A stretch of DNA of 26,121 nucleotides from JBJSXF01 sp046086225. GTDB lineage: Bacteria; Actinomycetota; Acidimicrobiia; IMCC26256; PALSA-610. Where the stretch lies: positions 1 to 26,121 of the forward strand of contig JBJSXF010000137.1 in assembly GCA_046086225.1 (NCBI GenBank), read 5' to 3'. Position numbers and translations under genes: made by a program. Shown here piece after piece: positions 17,226 to 24,908 of the stretch (position 1 is the first letter of the stretch; every line of letters starts with the position of its first letter). Below the pieces are notes generated by a model, which saw only the letters and a program-made list of their open reading frames with translations, did no database searches and was not told the DNA's origin.

Positions 17226-17235
17226 TCCGGCCGGA
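17226..17235. promoter_or_regulatory. 10-bp palindrome TCCGGCCGGA over the operon ribosome site
   Basis: A perfect palindrome immediately beside and partly over the Shine-Dalgarno of the GH-GT2 gene. It could be a repressor half-site or mask the ribosome site in the mRNA. Short GC palindromes are frequent by chance here, so support is weak. Confidence 0.25.
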
Positions 17236-17261
17236 AGTGCGATCCGGACACAAGAGATGCA

Positions 17262-17267
17262 ATCCTA
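17262..17267 (-). promoter_or_regulatory. -10 element (TAGGAT) of the glycan operon
   Basis: TAGGAT on the minus strand lies ~45 bases upstream of the ATG at 17215, leaving a short leader that contains a strong GGAGGAAGG ribosome site. Unlike most promoters in this window, it drives a leadered transcript. Confidence 0.5.
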
Positions 17268-17282
17268 GGCGCGGCCCCCAGC

Positions 17283-17299
17283 CCCGAGATTCCCGAGAT
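17283..17299. repeat. Direct repeat CCCGAGAT x2 at the operon -35 region
   Basis: CCCGAGAT occurs at 17283-17290 and again at 17292-17299, a period of nine bases. With a 17-base spacer from the -10 at 17267-17262, the -35 would fall at 17285-17290, inside the first copy. A direct repeat over a -35 is typical of an activator or repressor site. The cognate protein is unknown, and the divergent MarR is one candidate. Confidence 0.4.
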
Positions 17300-17374
17300 C
17301 CGGTGCCGGTCGGGCCGCGTCCCCGATTCCGGCCACTGATCCCGCCCGGTTCGGGACCTATTGCTTCGCTCGGC

Positions 17375-17380
17375 TAACCT
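17375..17380 (+). promoter_or_regulatory. -10 element (TAACCT) of the MarR gene, leaderless type
   Basis: TAACCT sits six bases before the ATG at 17387 with no Shine-Dalgarno, so transcription would begin at or beside the start codon. Confidence 0.45.
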
Positions 17381-17386
17381 TTCGTC

Positions 17387-17842
17387 ATGGCAAGCGATCG
17401 GGACGCCCCTCCGGAGCGCCCGGTCCCGTCGGCGGCCCTGGCCTCGGCCCTGCGCATCTCGGTGCTGCGGCTCGGGCGGCGGCTGCGGCGCCACGCCCCG
17501 GCCGACCTCACCCCCGCCCAGCTCTCGGCCCTGGCCGCGGTGCGCCGCGACGTCGGGGTCACCCTCTCGGGCCTGGCCGAGCACGAACGGGTGCAGCCGC
17601 CCACGATGACCCGCATCGTCGACGCGCTCGTGGCCAAGGGCCTGGTCGAGCGCTCGGTGTGCCCCGACGACCGTCGGGTCTCCCGGCTGCGGGCCACGCC
17701 GGCCGGCCGCGAGCTCGTCGACGGCGTCCGCCGCCGCCGCGACGCGTACCTGGCCTCGCGCCTGGCCGCGCTCACCGACGAGGAGCGGGCCGTGCTCGCC
17801 CGGGCGGCCGACCTGCTCGACCGGCTGGGGGAGGGGTCGTGA
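17387..17842 (+). CDS. MarR-family transcriptional regulator
   Basis: The 151-aa length and layout are typical of MarR dimers: a helical N-terminus, a winged helix at about residues 57-108 (VTLSGLAEHERVQPPTMTRI, then DALVAKGLVERS) and a wing with the signature CPDDRRVSRLRAT. A C-terminal dimerisation helix follows. MarR proteins usually repress a neighbouring efflux or catabolic gene and are released by small aromatic ligands. It overlaps the MFS transporter gene by four bases (GTGA), making that the likeliest target. The divergent eight-gene glycan operon begins 172 bases away and may also be controlled. Promoter appears leaderless. Confidence 0.93.
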   Translation: MASDRDAPPERPVPSAALASALRISVLRLGRRLRRHAPADLTPAQLSALAAVRRDVGVTLSGLAEHERVQPPTMTRIVDALVAKGLVERSVCPDDRRVSRLRATPAGRELVDGVRRRRDAYLASRLAALTDEERAVLARAADLLDRLGEGS

Positions 17843-19098
17843 CCCGCGTGCGGCGTCTCGGCCGGGCCACGTTCGCTTCGCTCGGCAACCCCAACTACCG
17901 GCGCTACTTCGTGGGCCAGATCGTCTCGGTGAGCGGCACCTGGATGCAGCGCCTCGCCCAGGCCTGGCTCGTGCTGCGCCTCACCGACGGCAGCGGCGTC
18001 GCCCTCGGCATCGAGACCGCGTTGCAGTTCGTGCCGATGCTGCTGCTCGGCGCGTGGGGTGGTGTGGTGGCCGACCGCTTCGACAAGCGCCGCCTCCTCA
18101 TCGTCACCCAAATCGTTCCCGGCCTCCTCGCGGCCGGTCTCGGCCTCGTGGTCTGGGCCGACGCCGCGACCCTCCCGGTCGTGTTCGCCTTCACGCTCGG
18201 GCTCGGGCTCGTGAACGTGTTCGACAACCCGGCCCGCCAGACCTTCGTGCTGGAGATGGTCGGCCGGGAGGATCTGCCGAACGCGGTCGCGCTCAACAGC
18301 GTGGTGATGAACACCTCACGGGTCGTCGGTCCGGCGATCGGCGGCATCGTCATCGAGGTGGTCGGGCTCGTGCCCTGCTTCCTCCTGAACGCGGCGTCGT
18401 ACGCGGCGGTGGTCGTGGCCCTCCTCGCCATGGACGTCGCGCGGCTCCGGCCGGCACCTCGGGTGCCGCGGGCCAAGGGTCAGACCCGGGCCGGGCTGCG
18501 CTACGTGTGGTCGGAGCCGCGCCTGCGCACGCCGCTGCTGATGATGGCCGTCATCGGCACCCTCGGCCTCAATGCGCAGGTGGTGATCCCGCTCATCGCG
18601 ACCGGCGAGTTCGGTCTCGGCGCGGGTGGCTTCGGTGGCCTCACCTCGGCGCTCGGAACCGGCGCGGTCGTGGGCGGGCTCGCCGCGGCGTCACGACGGG
18701 GGGTGTCCTACCGGCGGCTCGTCGGCCTGGCCGCGGCGATGGGCGGATCCATCCTCCTGGCCGCAATCGCCCCCACCCTCGGCACCGAGGCGCTCGCGCT
18801 GTTCACGGTCGGGGTCTGCTCGTTCGCGTTCGTGGCGACGGCCAACGCCACGCTGCAGCTGACGAGCCGACCCGACATGCGGGGCCGGGTGATGGCGCTC
18901 TACGCGATCGCGTTCCTCGGCACCACGCCGATCGGGGCGCCGCTCGTCGGGTGGATCTGCGCGGCCTTCGGGCCCCGGGCCGGGTTCGTCGTCGGTGGGG
19001 CGGGCACGCTCCTCGCGGCTGCGTGGGCCGGCTGGTCGCTCGCCCGCACGGGTCCACTCGCCGAGGTCGAAGCCCCGACGCACCTCGCCGCCGCCTGA
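17839..19098 (+). CDS. MFS transporter (EntS/MFS_3-like drug or metabolite exporter)
   Basis: The 419-aa integral membrane protein begins VTRVRRLGRATFASLGNPNY and RRYFVGQIVSVSGTWMQRLA, the usual start of the EntS-like MFS_3 group. The loop 2-3 motif A is GVVADRFDKRRLL. About 10-12 hydrophobic segments follow. Proteins of this group export siderophores, drugs or macrolides by proton antiport. The GTG start is fixed by GTGA overlap with the MarR stop and a GAGGGG ribosome site just upstream. The MarR-MFS pair suggests ligand-induced efflux. The substrate is unknown. Confidence 0.92.
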   Translation: MTRVRRLGRATFASLGNPNYRRYFVGQIVSVSGTWMQRLAQAWLVLRLTDGSGVALGIETALQFVPMLLLGAWGGVVADRFDKRRLLIVTQIVPGLLAAGLGLVVWADAATLPVVFAFTLGLGLVNVFDNPARQTFVLEMVGREDLPNAVALNSVVMNTSRVVGPAIGGIVIEVVGLVPCFLLNAASYAAVVVALLAMDVARLRPAPRVPRAKGQTRAGLRYVWSEPRLRTPLLMMAVIGTLGLNAQVVIPLIATGEFGLGAGGFGGLTSALGTGAVVGGLAAASRRGVSYRRLVGLAAAMGGSILLAAIAPTLGTEALALFTVGVCSFAFVATANATLQLTSRPDMRGRVMALYAIAFLGTTPIGAPLVGWICAAFGPRAGFVVGGAGTLLAAAWAGWSLARTGPLAEVEAPTHLAAA

Positions 19099-19110
19099 GC
19101 GGACGGCGGG

Positions 19111-19116
19111 TAGCGT
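19111..19116 (+). promoter_or_regulatory. -10 element (TAGCGT), leaderless type, upstream of the LLM gene
   Basis: TAGCGT starts 13 bases after the MFS stop and ends eight bases before the GTG at 19125. There is no Shine-Dalgarno, so this gene probably has its own leaderless promoter separate from marR-MFS. Confidence 0.55.
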
Positions 19117-19124
19117 CGCCCGCC

Positions 19125-20237
19125 GTGGAGTTTGGACTGTTCAACAGCGTGGCGGTGCTCCCCGGGTTCGCGGGCGACGAGCACCGGCGGATCATGGACG
19201 AGGTCGCGATCGTGCAGGCGGCCGAGCGGGTCGGCTTCAAGTACACGTGGGCGACCGAGCACCACTTCCTCGCCGAGTACTCGCACCTCTCGGCCAACGA
19301 GGTGTTCCTCGGTTACCTCGCGGCGGCGACCTCGACCATCCACCTCGGCTCGGGGATCTTCAACATCACCCCGCCGGTCAACCACCCGGCCCGCACCGCC
19401 GAGCGGGTGGCGCTACTCGACCACCTCTCCGAGGGCCGCTTCGAGTTCGGCATGGGCCGGGGCTCCTCGACCACCGAGCAGCGCGGCTTCGGCATCGAAG
19501 ACCCCGACCTCACCCGCGAGATGTTCGACGAGGTCATCGGCGAGCTCGCCCGCATGTGGACGGCGGGCGAGTACCCGGGCCACGACGGCCGCTTCTTCTC
19601 CATGCCGCCCCGCACCGTGCTGCCCAAGCCCTACTCGCGACCCCACCCGCCGATGTGGGTCGCGGCGGGCAACCCGGCCACCTTCACGAAGGCGGCCCGC
19701 ATGGGCCTCGGCGTCCTGTGCTTCACGACGGGCGGGGTCGAGACGGTGAAGCCGCTCGTCGAGATCTACAAGCGCGAGATCGAGCACGCCGAGCCGGTCG
19801 GCGGCTTCGTGAACGACAACATCATGGTCACCACCCAGCTGTTGTGCCTCGAGGACGGCGACCGGGTGCGCCGGGTCGGGGCCGATCTCGGCATGGGCTA
19901 CCACCGCAGCCTGCTGCTCAAGTACCTCGACACGTTCCCGCGCCCGGCCGACGCGCCGGTGTGGCCCGAGCTCGTGCCCGACCCGACCCCCGAGGAGCTC
20001 GACCTCGGCATCGCGTTCCGGATGATGCCCTACGGCACGCCCGACGAGGTCGCCCTCTCGATCGCCGAGTACGAGGCGGCCGGTGTCGATCAGCTCGTGT
20101 TCGGCCTCTTGTCCTCGACGATGGACCGTGAGCTCGCGGTCGAGACGATCGAGACGTTCGGCACCCACGTGCTGCCGCAGTTCGACCGTGACCCGGTGCA
20201 CCGCACGACCCGGGCGCGCGAGGCCGCTGCGGTCTGA
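19125..20237 (+). CDS. Luciferase-like monooxygenase (LLM class flavin oxidoreductase)
   Basis: The 370-aa TIM-barrel flavoenzyme is of the bacterial luciferase-like superfamily, using FMNH2 or F420. It begins VEFGLFNSVAVLPGFAGDEH and has WATEHHF near residues 43-49, the superfamily's conserved region after the first strands. It continues with IHLGSGIFNITPPVNHPARTAE and LLDHLSEGRFEFGMGRG, the phosphate-binding segment. Such proteins oxidise alkanes, aldehydes or xenobiotics; the substrate here is not evident. Start chosen at GTG 19125 because it opens the conserved first strand and follows TAGCGT. An upstream extension in frame would overlap the MFS gene and is rejected. Confidence 0.9.
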   Translation: MEFGLFNSVAVLPGFAGDEHRRIMDEVAIVQAAERVGFKYTWATEHHFLAEYSHLSANEVFLGYLAAATSTIHLGSGIFNITPPVNHPARTAERVALLDHLSEGRFEFGMGRGSSTTEQRGFGIEDPDLTREMFDEVIGELARMWTAGEYPGHDGRFFSMPPRTVLPKPYSRPHPPMWVAAGNPATFTKAARMGLGVLCFTTGGVETVKPLVEIYKREIEHAEPVGGFVNDNIMVTTQLLCLEDGDRVRRVGADLGMGYHRSLLLKYLDTFPRPADAPVWPELVPDPTPEELDLGIAFRMMPYGTPDEVALSIAEYEAAGVDQLVFGLLSSTMDRELAVETIETFGTHVLPQFDRDPVHRTTRAREAAAV

Positions 20238-20257
20238 CCGAGCTCAGGCGGGCTCGG
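20238..20257. terminator. Hairpin directly after the LLM stop
   Basis: CCGAGC (20238-20243) and GCTCGG (20252-20257) form a 6-bp stem with an eight-base loop right after the TGA at 20235-20237 and between convergent genes. No U-tract. Confidence 0.4.
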
Positions 20258-20287
20258 GTGGCGTGTGACCCGGGTGGGGGAGGCCGC

Positions 20288-20386
20288 TCAGGGCGGCGCG
20301 GCCCGGGTCGGCAGCATCGTGAGCAGGGGGCCGAGCAGGGCGACCGCGCCGATGAGGGCGAGGGTGCCGAAGGTGATGCCGCTCAC
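20288..20386 (-). pseudogene. Truncated cation:proton antiporter N-terminus (32 aa)
   Basis: The small frame reads VSGITFGTLALIGAVALLG and then PLLTMLPTRAAPP before a stop. The first ~28 residues match the opening helix of KefB/NhaP-type cation:proton antiporters, whose N-termini read FGxLALIxAVALLGPLL and then continue into a conserved GELxAG helix. That continuation is missing in all frames downstream. The GTG overlaps the preceding stop as GTGA, so it would still be translated as a one-helix peptide. Either a deletion removed the rest of the gene, or a micro-membrane protein has been kept. The former is likelier. Confidence 0.5.
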
Positions 20387-20847
20387 CCGAAGATCCCCGC
20401 TTCGAGCCCGGCCGCGAGCGTCGCCCCGAGTTCGTGCGCGGCAGCGAGGTCGGTGTCGTCGATCGGCATGCGGGCGAGGAGGGCCGGGAGCGGCTGCGAC
20501 CAGCGCAGGCCGGTGAGGATCCGTTCGATGCTCGTGATCGCGCCGGTGCCGTCGTTGCCCGCCGACACGACGAGGACGCAGGGCCGCACGATTCCGGTCT
20601 CGAGGGTCCACGGGTAGATGCGCTCGAGGAAGTCCTTCACCAGACCGCTCATGTACCCGAAGTACTCGGGGCCGGCGATCACGATGGCGGCGGCGGCCTC
20701 CACCTCGGCCGGTCCGGCCGCGGTCGGCTCCCGCACGTCGGCGATCCCGCCGCCCTCGGCGATGCCCGCGACCAGGTGCTCGACGAGCGCTGCGATGGCC
20801 TCGGCCCGCGGGTGGGCGACGACGAGGAGGCGCGGCGGGGCGCTCAC
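20383..20847 (-). CDS. Flavodoxin-like NADPH-dependent FMN reductase-family protein
   Basis: The 154-aa protein has the flavodoxin-like fold. An N-terminal strand and phosphate loop (RLLVVAHPRAEA) are followed by the isoalloxazine-binding AGPEYFGYMSGLVKDFLERI and a central strand VLVVSAGNDGTG. Members reduce FMN or quinones, or act as flavin carriers. The phosphate-loop pattern differs from classical SxxxxST, so FMN binding is likely but not certain. It overlaps both neighbours by four bases (GTGA at each end) and lies in a unit with the SnoaL-like gene. It might supply reduced flavin to the nearby luciferase-like enzyme, a guess from context only. Confidence 0.82.
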   Translation of the reverse strand: MSAPPRLLVVAHPRAEAIAALVEHLVAGIAEGGGIADVREPTAAGPAEVEAAAAIVIAGPEYFGYMSGLVKDFLERIYPWTLETGIVRPCVLVVSAGNDGTGAITSIERILTGLRWSQPLPALLARMPIDDTDLAAAHELGATLAAGLEAGIFG

Positions 20848-21320
20848 ACCCCGGCCGACGGCGAGGGCCCGAGGTCGAAGGTGAGGTGCTCGGAGACGTC
20901 GCCGACGTGATCGACGAGGATGTGGCGGGCCGCGAACCGCCAGACTCCGTCGGTCCGGGCGAACCGGTCGCGGTAGCGGCCGGTGACGATCGGCTGGAGC
21001 GGGAGCGCGGGCGTCTGCTGGAGCACCACGAACGCGGCGCGCGCCGTCGCGGTGTCGGCCGCCTCGTCGATGTCGATCGCAAGGTTGGTGGTGAGGTGCC
21101 GGGTGCGCAGCGTGCCGTCGGGGTGCACGCGGTTGGTGCGCCGGTAGAGGTCGGCGATGGCCGCTCCGCCCCGCAACGCGCCCGGGAAGCCGTCGTTGCT
21201 CAGCTCGGCGTCGGCGAACAGCTCGGCGAGGGCGTCGTAGTCGGCCGCGTCCATGAGCTCGGCGTAGCGGTAGCAGAGCGCGGTGATCGCGTGATGGCTC
21301 TCCCACGTCCCGGCGCCCAC
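20844..21320 (-). CDS. SnoaL-like (NTF2-fold) protein
   Basis: The 158-aa protein has the cone-shaped NTF2-like pattern: an N-terminal helix with CYRYAELMDAADYDALAELF, a strand ADAELSND, then the long sheet TGRYRDRFARTDGVWRFAAR. It resembles SnoaL_4/ring-hydroxylase beta-like proteins that act as small cyclases, isomerases or dehydratases. The GTG at 21320 is chosen because TAGCCT ends seven bases upstream. A longer in-frame extension would overlap the divergent thioesterase gene. It heads a three-gene unit running leftwards. Substrate unknown. Confidence 0.82.
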   Translation of the reverse strand: MGAGTWESHHAITALCYRYAELMDAADYDALAELFADAELSNDGFPGALRGGAAIADLYRRTNRVHPDGTLRTRHLTTNLAIDIDEAADTATARAAFVVLQQTPALPLQPIVTGRYRDRFARTDGVWRFAARHILVDHVGDVSEHLTFDLGPSPSAGV

Positions 21321-21327
21321 GGAGCGC

Positions 21328-21348
21328 AGGCTACCGGTGGGGTAGCGT
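21328..21348. promoter_or_regulatory. Divergent leaderless -10 pair (TAGCCT leftward, TAGCGT rightward)
   Basis: TAGCCT on the minus strand (21333-21328) ends seven bases before the GTG at 21320. TAGCGT on the plus strand (21343-21348) ends eight bases before the GTG at 21357. Only nine bases separate the hexamers, so each -35 region lies inside the opposite gene, and the two polymerases would exclude one another. Confidence 0.55.
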
Positions 21349-21356
21349 CCGTTCCC

Positions 21357-21773
21357 GTGGCCGACCCGCCCGTCACGCCCCGTTACGAGCACGCCGAGAC
21401 CCTCGACGGCCTCATCGGGTTCGTCATCGACGACGACGGTGCCGAGGAGCCGGGCCGAGCGCGCGGGCACCTCCCGATCCACCCCGGCGTGTGCCAGCCG
21501 ATGGGCATCGTGCACGGCGGCGTGTACGCCGCGCTCGCCGAGACCCTCGCCTCGATGGGCACCGCGCGGGTCGTGATGCGCGAGCGCAAGGGCGCGATGG
21601 GCATGTCGAACCTCACGACCTTCCTGCGTCCGGTCTCCGAGGGCACCGTGCACGCGAGCGCCCGGGCCATCCACCGGGGCCGCACCACCTGGGTGTGGGA
21701 GGTCGAGCTGCGCGACGACGCCGACCGGCTCTGCGCGACCTCGCGGGTGACGATCGCCGTTCGCGAGCGGTGA
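21357..21773 (+). CDS. PaaI-type hotdog-fold acyl-CoA thioesterase
   Basis: The 138-aa protein has the PaaI hotdog core: GIVHGGVYAALAETLASMG carries the family HGG loop and the helix with the catalytic acidic residue (E in ALAET). It then has LRPVSEGTVHASARAIHRGR and a closing strand. Members hydrolyse aryl- or fatty-acyl-CoA thioesters. The GTG at 21357 begins a normal N-terminus (MADPPVTPRYEHAE) and follows TAGCGT by eight bases without a Shine-Dalgarno. It overlaps the next gene by GTGA. Acyl specificity is unknown. Confidence 0.92.
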   Translation: MADPPVTPRYEHAETLDGLIGFVIDDDGAEEPGRARGHLPIHPGVCQPMGIVHGGVYAALAETLASMGTARVVMRERKGAMGMSNLTTFLRPVSEGTVHASARAIHRGRTTWVWEVELRDDADRLCATSRVTIAVRER

Positions 21774-22432
21774 CCCTCGCGAGCAAGGTCCGGCTCGGGT
21801 TCTTCTCGTTCACCGAGATCACCGACCCGACCCGCCACCGGGCCTACAACGAGTGGCACCAGCTCGACCACATGCCCGAGCAGTTCCCGCTCGACGGCGT
21901 GGCCTACGGGCGGCGTTGGGTGGCGACCCCGGAATACCGGGTGGCCCGGGCCGCGAGCGGCGAACGGCTCGACCCGATCCACTACCTCACCTGCTACCTC
22001 ATGACCGAGCCGGTGACCCGCACGCTCGAGGAGTTCGCCGCGCGGGCGGGGGAGCTGCGGGCGGCCGGGCGCTGGTTCGACGATCGGCGGGCCGTGCTCT
22101 CCGGTCCGTTCCCGCTCGTCGACGGTGCCGCGGCGCCGCGGGTGCGGGTGTCGGCGGCCGCGGTGCCCTGGCGTCCCGACCGCGGTGTCTACGCGGTGGT
22201 GCACGATGCGACGACGGCGGGTGCCGAACCCGGGGAGTGGTGCGCGGTGCCCGGCGTGGCCGGGGCCTGGTCGTTCGCCGACGCGCAGCGCGCGATCACC
22301 CTCGCTTGGCTCGACGACGATCCGCTCGCGGTGGCCGAACGGGTACGTGACCTCGTGCCCGCGGGGGCCGAGCTGGCCGGGCCGTTCGCGCCCGTCGTGC
22401 CCGGCGAGTGGGACTGGTTCGACCCGGCCTGA
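21770..22432 (+). CDS. Conserved protein, possibly EthD-like dimeric alpha/beta barrel
   Basis: The 220-aa protein has no firm assignment. Its opening, VRLGFFSFTEITDPTRHRAY followed by NEWHQLDHMPEQFPLDGVAY, resembles the first half of dimeric alpha/beta-barrel proteins of the EthD/Dabb type: a strand, then YNxWHxxDHxPE and a helix. A similar but weaker strand pattern occurs later (RGVYAVVHD...), so it may be a two-module barrel. The gene begins in a GTGA overlap with the thioesterase, so the two are co-translated and may act on the same substrate. No signal peptide or membrane helix. Confidence 0.7.
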   Translation: MTLASKVRLGFFSFTEITDPTRHRAYNEWHQLDHMPEQFPLDGVAYGRRWVATPEYRVARAASGERLDPIHYLTCYLMTEPVTRTLEEFAARAGELRAAGRWFDDRRAVLSGPFPLVDGAAAPRVRVSAAAVPWRPDRGVYAVVHDATTAGAEPGEWCAVPGVAGAWSFADAQRAITLAWLDDDPLAVAERVRDLVPAGAELAGPFAPVVPGEWDWFDPA

Positions 22433-22486
22433 GCGCAGGCGTCGGGCGCGGCGGCGCGTCCCTCGGCGCGTCGGTCCCGACCGCCG

Positions 22487-24778
22487 TCACTGCTTGGCCA
22501 TGATCTCCCGGAACGCGGCGAGCGGGTCGTGGTACGGGTCGCCCGACACATCGACGACCACGCGGGCGATCTCCACGTTGGCGGGGAACGGTGCCGCGTA
22601 GCCCTCGCCGATCGCGGGCCCGGCCTCGTACCCGCAGGTGATGCCGCCCCCGGTGTACGAGAACGACATCGGGGTGAAGTGCGCGATCTCGCCGGTGGCG
22701 ACCACCTCGCCGTCAACCCGCAGGGTGACGGTGCCGGTGAAATCGGCGGTGCGGTCGAACGTGAACTCGCACTCGTGGGCACCGGGTCCGAGCACGCGGT
22801 CGGCGGTGAGCACGTCGCGCCGGGCGCCGTAGAGGTTGTGCACGTAGCGCAGCCGCCCCGCGAAGCACTGCAGCGTGTACCCACCGAGCGCCGAGCCCAT
22901 GGCGAGCAGCGTGCCTTCGGCGGTCGTGTCGTCGGGCACGGTGATCTCGGCCCGGATCGCGTGGGAGCGGTTGCGTACGTTGACGGCCGCGCTCTCGGGC
23001 ACCGCCGAGCCGCCCGGGTAGTAGGTGTAGATGCCGCGGTCGCGCGCCTGCGCGTGCGGCGGCGGGTTGAGCATCGAGAACAGCGGGCGGTTGTCGAGCG
23101 GGAGCACCTGGTTGCGGCGGGCCTCGGCCCACCACAGCTCGACCAGTTCGCGGAGGCGTTCGGGCTCCTCGGCCGCAAGGTCGCGGGTCTCCGACGGATC
23201 GACGGCCACGTGGTAGAGCTCCCACACGTCGTCGGCGAACGGCGCATCGGGGTCGAGGCCGTCGTCGTACATCGCGCCGAGCGGGTGGAACGTCACCGCC
23301 TTCCATCCGCGGTGGTAGATGGCCCGTGACCCGAGCATCTCGAAGTACTGGGTCTCGTGCGCCTCGGGTGCGGACGCGTCGTCGAGCGCGGCGACGAGGC
23401 TGGTGCCGTCGAGGTGCGACTGGGGCACCCGCTCGATCTCGTCGGGCACGTTCACCCCGATGAGGTCGAGGATCGTCGGCATCACATCGACCGCGTGGGC
23501 GAAGTGGCGCCGGATGCCGCCGTGATCGCCGAAGCGGGCGGGCCAGGAGATGATGCACGGGTCGGCGATGCCCCCCTCGTGCACCTCGCGCTTCCAGCGG
23601 CGGAACGGCGTGTTGCCCGCCATCGTCCAGCCCCACGGGTAGTTGTTGTGCGCGGTCGGCCCGCCGATCTCGTCGATGCGGGCCCGCAGCTCGCGGCGTC
23701 CGGCCGGCGCGCCGTTCACGAGGCGACCGTCGTTGATCGAGCCGACCGCGCCCCCCTCGGCGCTCGCCCCGTTGTCGGAGACGACCACCACGACGGTGCG
23801 ATCGAGGTCGCCGGTCTCGGCGAGGAACGCGAGCAGCCGGCCGATCTGGGCGTCGGTGTAGGAGAGGTAGGCGGCGAAGCACTCCATGAAGCGCGCCGCG
23901 ACCGCGCGGTCCTCGGGGCCGAGGTCTGCCCAGGCCGGCACCCACGCCGGACGTTCGCTCAGCACCGCGCCGTCGCGCAGCAGTCCGGCGGCCTGTTGGG
24001 CGGCGAACACCTGCTCGCGCCAGGCGTCCCAGCCGAGGTCGAACCGCCCGCGGTAGCGCTCGATCCACTCGGGGGGCGCGTGGTGCGGTGAGTGACACGC
24101 GCCGGTCGCGAGGTAGCAGAGGAAGGGACGGTCGGCATCGACACTGCGCAGGTCGCCGATGAACCCGATGGCCCGGTCGGCGAGATCGGCGCTCAGGTGG
24201 TAGCCGTCCTCGGGGGTCGCGGGCGGCGCGACCGAATGGTTGTCGTGGTACAGCGCGGGGGAGAACTGGTGCGTCTCGCCGCCGTGGAACCCGTACCACC
24301 GGTCGAAGCCCCGGCCGAGCGGCCACGACGCGCGGGGCGCGGCCATGTGGGTGTCGTGGTCTGGGGTGAGGTGCCACTTGCCGACCGCGTAGGTGGCGTA
24401 GCCGCGCTCGCGCAGCACCTCGGAGAGGAACCCGTTCTCGCGGGGGATGCGGGCCGAGTAGCCGGGGTACCCCACGGCGAGGTCGGCGACCCGGGCCATG
24501 CCGTTGCGGTGGTGGTTGCGTCCGGTGAGCAGACACGAACGGGTCGGCGAGCACAGGGCGGTCGTGTGGAAGTTGACGAGGCGCAGACCCCGGGCCGCGA
24601 GGCCGTCGAGGGCCGGGGTGTCGATGTCGGACCCGTAGCAGCCGAGCTGGGCGAACCCGACGTCGTCGAGCACGATGAGCAGCACGTTGGGCGCACCCTC
24701 GGGTGCCTCGGGTTGGGGCGGCCACCACGGGGTGGAGGTCCGCCAGTCGTCGCCGATCACGCCGCCGAAGTCGCTCAC
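22487..24778 (-). CDS. Arylsulfatase (formylglycine-type sulfatase)
   Basis: The 763-aa protein is an alkaline-phosphatase-superfamily sulfatase. NVLLIVLDDVGFAQLGCYG provides the first metal-binding Asp pair (D38, D39). CSPTR (C76-R80) followed by SCLLTGRNHH is the formylglycine signature, with the cysteine form used by aerobic FGE. GKWHLTPDHD and VVSDNGASAEGG supply further active-site residues. The last ~150 residues look like a beta-sandwich. The enzyme hydrolyses a sulfate ester and needs a formylglycine-generating enzyme, which is not seen here. No signal peptide is visible, so it is probably cytoplasmic. GTG 24778 is the start at the conserved N-terminus. CAGACT six bases upstream is a possible weak -10. 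Confidence 0.93.
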   Translation of the reverse strand: MSDFGGVIGDDWRTSTPWWPPQPEAPEGAPNVLLIVLDDVGFAQLGCYGSDIDTPALDGLAARGLRLVNFHTTALCSPTRSCLLTGRNHHRNGMARVADLAVGYPGYSARIPRENGFLSEVLRERGYATYAVGKWHLTPDHDTHMAAPRASWPLGRGFDRWYGFHGGETHQFSPALYHDNHSVAPPATPEDGYHLSADLADRAIGFIGDLRSVDADRPFLCYLATGACHSPHHAPPEWIERYRGRFDLGWDAWREQVFAAQQAAGLLRDGAVLSERPAWVPAWADLGPEDRAVAARFMECFAAYLSYTDAQIGRLLAFLAETGDLDRTVVVVVSDNGASAEGGAVGSINDGRLVNGAPAGRRELRARIDEIGGPTAHNNYPWGWTMAGNTPFRRWKREVHEGGIADPCIISWPARFGDHGGIRRHFAHAVDVMPTILDLIGVNVPDEIERVPQSHLDGTSLVAALDDASAPEAHETQYFEMLGSRAIYHRGWKAVTFHPLGAMYDDGLDPDAPFADDVWELYHVAVDPSETRDLAAEEPERLRELVELWWAEARRNQVLPLDNRPLFSMLNPPPHAQARDRGIYTYYPGGSAVPESAAVNVRNRSHAIRAEITVPDDTTAEGTLLAMGSALGGYTLQCFAGRLRYVHNLYGARRDVLTADRVLGPGAHECEFTFDRTADFTGTVTLRVDGEVVATGEIAHFTPMSFSYTGGGITCGYEAGPAIGEGYAAPFPANVEIARVVVDVSGDPYHDPLAAFREIMAKQ

Positions 24779-24850
24779 GCCGCGAGTCTGGCACGGTGAC
24801 CGGGGCGCGATCCCGGGCGCACGGAGGTGCTCTCGCGAGCGGGCCCGCGC

Positions 24851-24856
24851 TAGAAC
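24851..24856 (+). promoter_or_regulatory. -10 element (TAGAAC) upstream of the second LLM gene
   Basis: TAGAAC lies ~52 bases before the GTG at 24909, whose leader contains a GAGAGGGG ribosome site. The same bases read on the other strand give TAGCGC, a possible start for the divergent sulfatase gene. Confidence 0.35.
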
Positions 24857-24908
24857 CGGAGCCGACGTCGGGCCCGCCGACGGGCTCGACCGCGAGAGGG
24901 GAACGCCG

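Noticed and set aside
14858..17377. Long open frame (839 aa) on the plus strand
   Set aside because: Antisense to the well-supported GH-GT2 gene, with Gly/Arg/His-rich filler and no recognisable motif.
22472..22483. Possible terminator between the dimeric-barrel and sulfatase genes
   Set aside because: The CGGT/ACCG stem is only 4 bp, or 5 bp with an impossible two-base loop. Too weak to list.
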